From positions 60,417,560 to 60,481,559 of the forward strand of contig NC_134839.1 in NCBI RefSeq assembly GCF_965363235.1: a stretch of 64,000 nucleotides of DNA, given 5' to 3'. Below the pieces are notes generated by a model, which was given only the letters and a program-made list of their open reading frames with translations, made no database searches and was not told the DNA's origin. This DNA is from Mytilus galloprovincialis (taxonomy: Eukaryota > Mollusca > Bivalvia > Mytilida > Mytilidae). The translations under genes were made by a program, and so were the position numbers. Positions 24,510 to 36,500 of the stretch are shown here, in pieces. The first letter of the stretch is position 1; every line of letters begins with the position of its first letter.

Positions 24510-24558
24510 ATGCCCAAGATATCAAGAAGAAAACAGTCAAAACCTCAGCACATATGTG
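24510..24558 (+). CDS. Exon 1 of gene 2 (NuRD-type N-terminus)
   Basis: ATG, 16 codons and one base, then a GTAAGT donor. It encodes MPKISRRKQSKPQHIC. The trailing G joins GT at 34527 to make Gly, so the phase fits exon 2 exactly. RRKQSKP closely resembles the starts of BCL11, SALL and FOG proteins (family knowledge). The exon is short, so its link to exon 2 rests on phase, motif logic and the lack of another candidate. Confidence 0.75.
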
Positions 24559-27500
24559 GTAAGTAGTAAAACGTAGGAATTTTGTCTATATTTGTATATT
24601 TTGCTGGGCGTGAACAGCCTGCATGCACATACATCACGCGTGCGCACGTGACGTTTCATCGACTTAAAGCCTTTACAATGCATAATGTTTTATTGATTTT
24701 TAGCAGCCTCGAGTATTGATTAACTGCTACAGCATTCGCTAGCTAGAAACATCAAGTTTATCATTTATTATTATGAAGAAATTCGTGTTGCGTTTGTAAG
24801 GATCGTCCGCTATATTTACAAATCGGTAAATAGGTCAAATATGTCAGCTGACCAGGTTTACCTGTAGAATTGTTGACATACACACTCACCTGTATGATTT
24901 GAAACGTGCATGCACAAGCATAAGTTCTTGATATGAACTGGCAATTGTTCAAATTTATTGCATGAAGGTTCATAATTTTATATGAATTATTTCAAAGAAC
25001 AAACTGTCTACTTTCACTTTCTATAAATAATATTTGTTTAAAAATAGTAATATATAAAGCATTTTAAAGTTCAATTTATAACTACTCTGATCATGAGAAT
25101 ATTTTTAATATTGATAAAAAATCATCTCTAATTATGCAAACTATAAAATATCTACTATACATATATATATAGCTGTATACTTTACTATTGGCACAATCCA
25201 AATTAATGATTGGAATTACTTTTTAATTATGAAAGAACTAGAAAATGACAATGTATTTTTGGGCATATTAACAACAATACATGCACTGACACTAAGTCAA
25301 GTAAATAATTTGAGAATAAATACATATATAATGTAATTTATTATTCTTTTATTCACAATATATATGTGGTTTTTAGTTTGATTCTGACCAATGCTTATAT
25401 TCCAAATATATATGTATCTATTATTGTTGTTGTTACCGATTATGTAAATCAATTGTATCTGATTTTATGCCCTTTATGGGCCCTGTAATTTGGGAAATAA
25501 AAATAATCTATTCTATTCTATTCATGCACTTCAGTTAAGTATGACTGTTCATGACTGAAAATTTATTATATTTTCCACAAATATTAGCCTTTGCAAACTT
25601 GTATAAAGTTTTGGTTTAAAATATAATTTATATAGGAAATATCCATTTGAGAGTAATTTTGCTATTACAGAGCATCCCCCCCCCCCCCCCGCCCCCCCAG
25701 ATATCTTAAAGATTATCCTTTTGAGAGCTGGTGTACTTCATTTAATTGCTTCCGTATGTGGCTTAGCCATCTAAAATGTGGTTTCTTCATCTCATCCCAA
25801 AGGCGGATTTGGGGGGGGGGGGGGAGGGCCCAGGGGCCTCCCCCCCTTTTTCTGGGAAAAATTTGGTTGATCATATAGGGAATCATTGAAGCATGACCGA
25901 GGTGGCCCCCACTTATGAAAATTTCTATATCCCCCACACTATCCTTTATGTTCTTATACTTACATTGGCTTCTTTTTTGTTGATTTTTTATGCCCTACCT
26001 ACGATAGTAGATCAAAAGGGGCAATATGTTTTCTGGTCTGGTTCGTCTGTTCGTCCGTCCCGCTTCAGATTAAAGTTTTTGGTCGAGATAAGTTTTTGAT
26101 GAAGTTGATGTCCAATCAGCTTGAAACTTAGTACACATGTTCCCTATGATATGATCTTTCTTAACCCTTTCCTCCATGGATTTTTTTTCTCTCACATATT
26201 TGATTCGCATAGGATTTTTTCAATAAAAAAAAATCATCAGGTTTAAAGTTATAATGCATTGTGAAGAACGAATATTTCATCAATGAAATTCAAGTCAGAT
26301 ATTCTCATGAATATCCTTTTCATATTGGATACAAACTTTTTTAAGTCTGATACAAACATTTTGTAGTCAAAGCGTTTCAACTGAGGTACTACACAGGCGT
26401 CAAAAGGCGTCATTATGGAGTATAGGGGGTGGCGTCAAAAAGCGTCATTATGGAGGAAAGGGTTATTTTAATGCCAAATTAGAGTTTTTCCCCCAATTTC
26501 ACAGTCCACTGAAACATAGAAAAATGATAGTGCGAGTGGGGCATCCTTGACTTTGGACACATTCTTGTTTAGGCCAGACTTTTTATTTTATCTGTTTAAC
26601 GAGAAAATTTGTAAAAAATTAGGGTCGAGGGGGCGAAATAAAAAAAAAAATAAAAGTGCAAAATTGGTCCAGTCGACACTAAAAATAAAAATAAAACCAT
26701 TGTAAGTGACTTTTTTTTTTTTTTTTTTTTTTAGAATTTATCAAAATACAAGAACAATGAAATGAGAACAGACCAGTATATTAAACCAGAGAATACATAT
26801 AGTTTATATATGTCTCTGGTTAACCCTTCTATTAATATAAACATAAAAACTATGTTTTGATTCTGTATTTCCACTAATATAGATCCATGGCACCACTCAA
26901 ATATATCGACCTCGCTGCATATACACTATATATGTATATACCAGTCACCCAGTCAGGAACCTCTTAGTGTATGCAGAGACATATATATACACATGTGTAT
27001 ATATGTCTCTGGTGTAATAGTCCCAGAGTTAAGCAACTTTAACCTATAAATTGAAACAATGCTTATACGTGGAAATATATACATTAATCAAGAAGATCTA
27101 ACCAAAAGTATGTTAATGCGTGTGGAATGCGTAATTTTCCCTTTTGGGATCAATTTTTGTCTGTCAGCAGTGCCATTCATGCGTCTGTAGTCATTATCGC
27201 AAGAATCCGGATTTCGGTCATAGCGGGTCCGTTTCCGATGAAATCCCGATTCCGATCCGTAGTTCTACAAATTTAAATGTCGGACGAAGAAAAATTAACA
27301 AAAATAAACGATGTTTGATACGCTATTTGGAAAGGAATATGACGTTTCTAATGCAATACATGGATGACAAGTTTACTTTAGGCTAATTTCATCAAGTTCT
27401 GATGAAGTAATAACTGATTTTGCCGAAAGTTAGAATGATTTGATGTACGCTCTCGTGTAACAAGTATGAAAAGCATGCCACCAGCTTAAAAATCTTTTAG

Positions 27501-30500
27501 AAGAAAATATATCGTTTATGCCTTGAATTTCTTTACTTTTAAATGAAAATTGCTGTTTCATTGACTTGGTAAAAATTAAATATTACCGATAACGAAATTG
27601 ACTGAAAGCGAGTATCGTGAACAACACATTTTATTTTTTTCTGAGGATTTCGTAACAGTCGGCGGGAAAAATAATAATAAAAGTAAGAAGCACTACTTTT
27701 ATTTTTATTCTAAAATCGGGAAAAGTGGAGTCGGCGGATCTCGTTAAACAGATAATAAAAAAAGTCTGGCCTTATTGCTGATTTTATTTGTCCTAAATAT
27801 ATTTTGAATTTGACAGTTGTTTTGGAATGTTTTCTATCGTCTGTATGTCAGGGTTGTCTAATTCACCAGCATGCTGATCCATACAACAGGTCTGATTTTA
27901 TGTAGCTGGTTTATAGTAAAAGCTTGGTGTAAATGTTGATATTTTTAGTTCACCTTTTCAAATGGCCAAGTGAACTTTTCCCATCACTTGTCTTCTATCA
28001 TCATCCTCTTCTGTTAATTAATATTTACAAAACACTTCTCTCAAACTATTGGGCCAAATTTAGACAAACTTGGCCACAATCATTATTGGGGTATGAAGTA
28101 TAGAAAAAAAGTGTCAGATGAATGATCCCGACTATCAACATACATTTTTTGTAGGTGTCCATGTAAACACAGATAACTTTTTTTAAAGAAAAAGAAAGAC
28201 AAGATCTACAATTAAGTCAACATGGTTGATATCATCAGACAACTCCATATTGGAGTTATTACTCTGCAATGAAGATTTTACCAATACTTTGTGTTTTTGC
28301 CTTACATTTGTATATCTTACAGTAAAATCTAACTTAGAAAAGAGACTTTAAAAAGCTATAACATGATCAACAAGTCAAAGTCTATAATAAGTCAACATAA
28401 TAGAAGAAATCATAATTAAGTTGACTTGTTTAATAAATTAAAGATTTTTATATTGAAAACTAAAATCATTACAAAAGATACAACTTTAGATAGAAACTTT
28501 ATTTAGCAAAATTGATCAGCAAGGCAAGATTTACAAATATATATGTATGTCATAATGACTAAAATTGTCAGTTAACTATTTAAAGAGTTGCTGCCCTTGC
28601 ATGATGATTTCCCCCCAAATTGCTATTATTGAAGATGCATGTGAAAGACATGGGCTGTTTAGAGCCTCTAGAGAAACTTCAAGATGGGGCTTTAGTCTTG
28701 TAACCTGCTTTTGAAAGTGGTTTGGATGGTTTTCTTAGCTCCATTGTTAGTACTAAATACCCTGGCAAGGTAATTAAGGATCTTGTAAAGAAGCCTTTTG
28801 TAGTTTGCTGTACAGTTGGTGTTTTGCTTATTGTTGAAGCCTGTAAAATGACCAACAGTTGTTTACATTGTTGACTTTGTGTCTGACTGTCTATGGTAGA
28901 TACATGTATTTCCTCATTGTCCCTCGTACCACATCTTCTCATCTTTCTATATTTTTAAGCATAGATTTTGAAACTACCTGTATATAGCTATGAAATGTTA
29001 TTTTGTGGAATCAGCTACAAACATATAATGATTCGAATTTGGATTTATGTTGGTTATAAATTTGTACGGAATTGATATAGGAATTTATTTACACCTATTT
29101 CCTTAAAAGGTGTATGTCTAAATAAAAAAAATTAACAATTTACTGATTTTGTTTTACTTCATAAATCAAGGCCGTAACTACCATTGAGCAAGTGAGGCAA
29201 TTAAAATTTCGTCAGTGATTTTTTTTATGGTAATTAAATACGGAATATAATTGTCATTTGTTGTTCTGTCACAACCTTAATTTCCGTAACTTGTGATCAT
29301 TCCTTTTAAATAATTCTTACTCGATATAACTCAGCATCCCAACGGGTGATGTTTCTCGATTACATCAATCTAGTAAAGATAATCATTGTGGATCTCTGGT
29401 TAAAAACAGGCTCTTGCAGAAAAAATAAAAGCGATACTGAACGTAAATGAGGAATAATTCTAGTAAACTAATGCTGTTTGTGAACACAATCTGAGTATTG
29501 AATATAACTTCATTGGAAATAATCCAAAAACGATAAGTAGACTGATAAATCAAGTACTGGGCATCGCAAGGGGACAGTCCTGTCTGCGTATTCATATCTC
29601 CGTTTCACCAACTTTACTTGTTCTCTGCCAGTTTACAGATAAACAAAATATAAATAATATGAAACATGCATGGATTCATTTTTATCCATGTTTCTTTAAC
29701 CTTAAAAATTGAAAAAAACATCCCGTAAATTCAATTTGACATAATTGAGGAACGGTAGGACCTTTAAAATGGGTTTGTGTCTTTACATATTCGGGACTAT
29801 GGAATTTCGTGTCTTTATATTCGTGATTTCGGAATCGGACACCCCCAACCACTTACCCCTAAATTTAAAGATTTTGGAACTAACATATCTTATCACCGAC
29901 TGTTTCCAGAAATAATTTGAAATCACGGACCTACATGTAAACGGCGAAAACTCCATTCCAATACCCCTGTACCCATATCATACAAGTAAACTAACTCAAG
30001 ATAGAATCATATGTATCTTATCTCATTCTATCCCTAGTTTGTTTACTCTTTGTTAGCATAAAAGCGAGTTTAATATTGTGCAACAGCGACAGTATGATGG
30101 TGCTAACAGGAAAGCTAAATTCCTTTTTTTTCCCCGACACAACTACCGATGCTGCTACCGAATTGCTGATGGAGAAGGAATTCGAATCAGAAGAAGACGT
30201 CGATCATTATGTTGATGATAGTGTGCTACCGCTAAAAACACAGCCTGCTCTGAAACGATTGAAAACTTGGGAAAGGGCATGCATGAGTGGCGAGAGATTG
30301 TGCTGTCTTGTCATGCTCCATGTTTATCGCGATAAGGATGTCAGCAGACAAAATATTCTGAAACGATTTGACGAAACCGGCCATAGAAAAATTGACAAAC
30401 TCTACTGAAGCGATGGTTTTCTAAGTTCTGGCGACAGACTCAAATTGATATTTGAATGTTTTTCTGACATTTAAAATTAAACGAAATTGTTAAAAATTTA

Positions 30501-33500
30501 GTGTTAGTAAATGTTTTTAAATATAAAAGATTTATATAAAAAGTGTCCAAATTTAAAACATTGTCAAGCTCTCTTGAAATGCCTAGAATGCAGGATTTTG
30601 CACCATTCATTTCATACTCTCCCAAAAATTTTTAGATTTACATAAGACAAGTGCTTGTTTTTATTTCCATAATATGTTAATAATGTTTTTAAAATTTTTG
30701 GATTGTAATTTTTTGTAGGGGAAATCATTCACCACATATCATGCCTTTTAGTTCACACACATTGATGGCTATCATTTTATTTTGGTTTCACCTGTAGGTT
30801 AGATATCAGTAGTGATCTTTACAGGTATGCATATTATGTGAATTGACATGGTTAAATTTCCCATGAAGTAGTGTGTCATACTAATAGAATGAAGATTGTT
30901 TCTTCCTAACTTTTCAAGCAGAATAAGTTTTGTAAGCATGCAGATCATCAGCTTTGATGTCACAATTTGGCAACATGAAATAATTACCACTCTGTTCTGG
31001 GATAAATTTTTTCAGTGACTTTCAGTGTGAAAATTTATTATTAAGATATCTCAAAAGTTGTCTCATGCTAACCAATCAGGATTTGATTTCCATTCGGGCG
31101 CACCATACCTCACAGTTTTGTGTTGTGTTTTTGTTGCTCAGTATTCTCATTCTATATGGAGTTTTGTAGATGTTGCTCAGTATTCTCATTTCTATATAGA
31201 GTTTTGTAGATGTTGCTCAGTATTCTCATTTCTATATAGAGTTTTGTAGACGTTGCTCAGTATTCTCATTCTATATGGAGTTTTGTAGATGTTGCTCAGT
31301 ATTCTCATTTCTATATAGAGTTTTGTAGATGTTGCTCAGTATTCTCATTTCTATATAGAGTTTTGTAGACGTTGCTCAGTATTCTCATTACTATATAGAG
31401 TTTTGTAGACGTTGCTCAGTATTCTCATTTCTATATCTATAGAGTTTTGTAGATGTTGCTCAGTATTCTCATTTCTATATAGAGTTTTGTAGACGTTGCT
31501 CAGTAGTCTCATTTCTATATAGAGTTTTGTAGACTTTCTTTGTTTTTCTATTTTTACATGGTGTTGTCAATTTTTCTTTTCTTAATTATTGAATTCATCA
31601 ATATGATATCTTTTACCTCTCTTTTGTTTAGATTCATAGTACACATGTCTCCAATCAAAATTTGTATATTCTTTCTGTGTGTGTAGGAGTTCAAATAAAG
31701 TTCTAACTTCTAAAAATACCAATTTTCAAACCATATTGGGTTGGTTTTTTTTTTGGCAAAAGAAGTAACAAAATTGTGAAGAATGAAAGAAGAAATTAAA
31801 GAACTCTAAAAATGTATAATTGGGTTGAATAATTTCTAGCTGAAGGCATGAAATTCACAATGAATTGAAAATTTGTATTTCCTGTTAAATGCAAAGTTTA
31901 AAGGCCTGAAAATATTCATATAATTTTCACGTGTCATGTTAAAAGCTGGGATACAAAATCAGATCATTTTATTGTTCATTGCCCACGAACATTGAAATAG
32001 TTTTAACATGTTTGTTCTCCATTCAATGACAAGAATGCATAGCGTGTACCAGCGCCCATGCATGACAAGAATTAGGTCAACATTTAAACAGGTAAAGTTT
32101 ACCTGTTTCACCCCTAATTCATACATGTAATGTACATTCTTATAGCTTAAGGGGAAATAGATAAAAATGTCCACTAAACTTAAGCCATTTAAAATGACCA
32201 TTACATAATGAGACTAAATGTCTGTTCTAAGCTGTGATATTGTGTAACTTATTTGATCAATATGGGAGATATTGGAAATCATTAAATGTTAACAAACCAG
32301 TTTTCCTTGTAGCGTGCAACGTTATATAGATCTTGGTTTTCAATGATTGTGCAAGGTTATACCAAATAGAGGATAGGTTCATGTCATGCAGAAAAAAATG
32401 GTGTTAAGTTTACTACAGATCATTTTGGCATATGGAGTACTTGATTAAAATCAATACTAATAAAGAATTTGATATGTAGTCAGAAAATTTAGGGTTTATA
32501 AACAATGCATGTCCTTAAAAAGTTAATATATTAATTGACCATTGTTGACACTAGACACTGTATAGACATTGACTAACAGAAAATCAGATTATAAGTTATT
32601 CAGGTTTTTTTTCTCAACTTCAGTTATGATGAATAAATATTTAGTTTTTCCTTAGAAGAGCGAAAACAAAACAATAATGAAAGAAAGAGAGTTGTAAAAG
32701 CAAATTGCTTGTTTCTGAATCTTTAATATTACCTCATTCGTATAATATCATTTAATGCTGATTTATCTGAATAAATATTGTTTAAACTAAAGAAAGAGAG
32801 TTAAGTACTGTCAGTCGATTCATCTTTTTAAAAGAAAATATTCAACATAGTATAAAGACAAAATCAAATGAAATGAGGAGACCTCCCCCCCCCCCCCTTT
32901 TTCCAAAAAAAACCAACAAAAATGAAGAAATAAACAAAATATATTAAGTTTTGTCATTATTGATGTTTTCTTAATTTGGGTTACCTATCACCCTTTCACA
33001 ATTAGAGAAATATTCTGTAGTTGTTTCAATTGTACATTGTTAAGTGGCCTACATAAATATGATTCACCAAAAGTTCAACCACTAAGATAACTACAAATAG
33101 GTCATGACAATTTGATTCTATGTTTGGCATGACATTCTGAATTGGAATAACATTTGACTTCTGCCATCAAGGCAAAAAAAAAAAAAAGATGTGATAAAGA
33201 AAAGATGCATGGATTTCTGTTTCAAAAATGACATAATTTTCAATTCAAATAGTAATGCAGAAATCACTTCATCTCTGTGATTTAAAGCATTTTTCACCTT
33301 AAAACAAAATCCCCTTTTGACACTTAAGCACCTACCATGAGTGTGTGCACATGTTTTGAATTGGTGCAGAGTCATTACTAATTTTTTGAAGTATTTAAAT
33401 TTTACTTAAAAGAACAAATATTTTAAAATGAAAGATGAAAATCAGTTAAAAAATGAGGTCAAAGTATTTTTCCTTACAAAACATTTCAAACAGTATTAAG

Positions 33501-36500
33501 ATTTGCTTGAGCACATGTTAAATTACAGAAGTTTGGTTAAAAGTAACAGTTCATTTTAAATACATGTTTCCCTCTAACCATAAAATGACAGTAAATCTTT
33601 ATTATGACGTAACTTTGAGGCAGATCATACTAAAAAAAAATCTTGAAATTTGGACACAGTCAAATTATAAAGACAAAAACAAATGAAATGATGAGAACCC
33701 CCCCCCCCCCCTTTTTCCTAAAAAAATTTCATATCTCTAAATAGTGTATGCAAAGAAAAATATATATATTCATATCTTACTTTTTGAAATATTATTGTTT
33801 TTAATTGGTATGATTGAAATCAAAACACAATTTTAAGTTTCATTTTTTTTTCAAAAGAAGAGAATAGATCAGCAAGATATGATCTACAAGTAGAGAGGCA
33901 TGTCTGAAATCATCAGTCAATGTATAAGTTACTGCCTTAAATGATGATTTTATATAATTATTTGTATTTTTGCCTTTGAAAACTGAAATAAAGAATAAAT
34001 TATGTAGGATAACCTTAGTAATATAACAAAAGAAGTGGGGATAATTGTGCTTTTGCAGAAGGGGTAGTTGAGTCATATTGTAGTTTGAACGAGAGTGACT
34101 GTTAAATATGATTAGAAGATGTGGTATGAGTGCCAAAATGATACCTCTCAATCCAATTCACAATGTATAAACAATGACGAGAAGTTCAGAATTGAACAGC
34201 CTTTAACACAGAACCTTGTTTATGGTTACACTGAACAGCAAGTTTTAAAGGCCTCCAAAAATAACTAGTGTAAAACAGTTCAAATAGGAAAACCAATGGT
34301 GTAATCTATATTAAAAAGGAGAAAATCATATGAACCACACTTACAAATGACAATCCCTGAACAACAGGCTCCTGACTTAAGACAGGTCCATAAAAATGCA
34401 GTATACTTGGTCATTTTGATTTATTTGCTTTATTTGTTCACAAATATTATACCACATATGAATACCTTGTACATTAAAGCCTCTTTTGACTTAGTCTCAT
34501 ACATTTTTTGTTTTTTTCTGTAACAGGTGAAGATGAACCAACAAATGGAGAAAGCAACAATGGACCAGTAGGAAAGGATGCTGTAGAAGACAACAATGCA
34601 AATATTGTAGTAACAGAGGAGGAGGAGAAGGATGAAACATCCAAAGTAGATAGTGGTGAGGAAAATAATGCAGAAAACTCTGATGATATCATTCCCTTAC
34701 AACTAGAAGCTGAAGATGTTGATGATTACTCAAACTTGAAATGTGATGAAACTGACGATAGAAATACTTTCGACACCGATTCCAACCACTCCTATGATCA
34801 TGGTGGAGACTCTGAAGTTGGACAGTCAGAGGAACATAATTTCCATACTCCATCCTCATCTGACCGCATGTGTGATTTCTGTGGAGCTGTAAAGAAAAGT
34901 CCTTCTGACCTTGCTCGCCATCTCCTAAAACATACTGGCGAACATCCTTTTAAATGTGATGTAAGTGTAAAAGTTAAGGTAGCTTTTAGTTATTGCTTGG
35001 CAGCAAAAGGGGAATAATTATATTTTAGATATTTCTATGACCAGTGATAAATGAATTTTGATTGCTATGCGCTTTTTCAGCACAAGATGGTTTAACAATG
35101 TTTCTTAGTAGGGACATACAATTGTGGCAAGGACTAACATTGAATTCTAATGCAATTATTTTGTATCAATGGTTCTGATTGGATGACAGTTAGAGTAAAA
35201 TTCTCTATCTCCTTGTCTGTAACTAAGGAAGCTGACATTTTGAATTGCTGAATGTATTGACATGTAATTTTTACAATAATAAGCAAAAAAAACTCACATG
35301 TTGCACTTAAAAATCTTCTTTTTATCAAATAATATTACTTTCTGAAGCGACACAGAAGCCAGAAATACCTGGTGTTTATGTTTGAAGCCGGAAGCATACC
35401 TATGGCGTCACCTAGCGTAGGTACCAAAGAAGATAACATATTTTCATGGAATTTTCTTTAATGAAGACTTTTACACTGAAATAATGATTGAAATTTAATT
35501 ATGAACTTGTTTTGCATTAGAATAAAGATAACTGTATTGCATTTGAAGCTTTAAGGACGTCCATCAGTAGTTTTACTGTCGCAAATACCCGTTTACCTGT
35601 CTGCTATGCGTTGCCAGTTCAACTAAATTTGCGACAGTAAAACTACCGATGGACGTCCTTTAGCTTCAAATACAATACAGTTATGTCTTAAATGGAAAAT
35701 TTAGAAAATTAATGAAAGGTTCAAACATAGATAAAACAGGAACCAAGTACCCAAAGACCAACATGAAATTCTGCTTGACTTAGTCTAACTCATTGCATTT
35801 AAAGCATTACTTACACATACAAAGAATTCATCGCATTGACATTCTGAAAAATAGGAAGCAGTTTTAAAAAAGTTCACCGTAAGGTTCATTTACATGTCTA
35901 CGGTATCTTTGGATATGAATGGTAATTAATTTGTCAATTCATTTGATTCCCTACAGGCTTTATGATTGCCTAGCTAATTGATGATTTTCAATGTAATTTA
36001 TTAGGTCTTTCCACCTTTCCGTGGAAAGACCTATTGAATTTGTTCTGATTATTATTATTATTATTTTTTTTTTTTTTTTTCTTCCGCCTAATTTTTTTTC
36101 TTGCGTATTATTGATGTTTCAAAAGATGTCGCTTAAATATTTGGAATATGGTATCGTATAGTTTATACGCTTTAAAACTTTACAACTGTGTAACAAAATA
36201 CTTTACGTTGTAAGAGTTATCTCCCCAAACACTGTTTTTCTTGTGGCCACTACTCCTTCGCAACCGTTAAAGATTACGACAAATTTATTTTACCAAATTG
36301 CTCGTTACATCTTCAGGATTAGGATATTCATTTGGACCGAAGCTTTACGGAGACTCCATATGAGAGTTATTCCCCCTTTTCCATTTAATTAAGTGATATG
36401 CATTTCTAAATGGTAAACCATAAGTGATAAAGACATAGGGTCTTTAGATTTGGGGTCCTTGGTCGAAAATAATAAAAATGAGGTCAAGGTCAAAGGTCAA

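Noticed and set aside
28679..28942. 87-codon minus-strand ORF
   Set aside because: No recognisable family, no splice or promoter context; left unassigned.
30076..30408. Considered as an internal exon of the zinc-finger gene
   Set aside because: It ends in a stop without a donor and resembles hAT transposase; exon 1 at 24510 already fits exon 2 in phase.
31133..31534. Regular 40-bp repeats considered as a CRISPR array
   Set aside because: Units are contiguous with no variable spacers, in a eukaryotic intron; it is a minisatellite.
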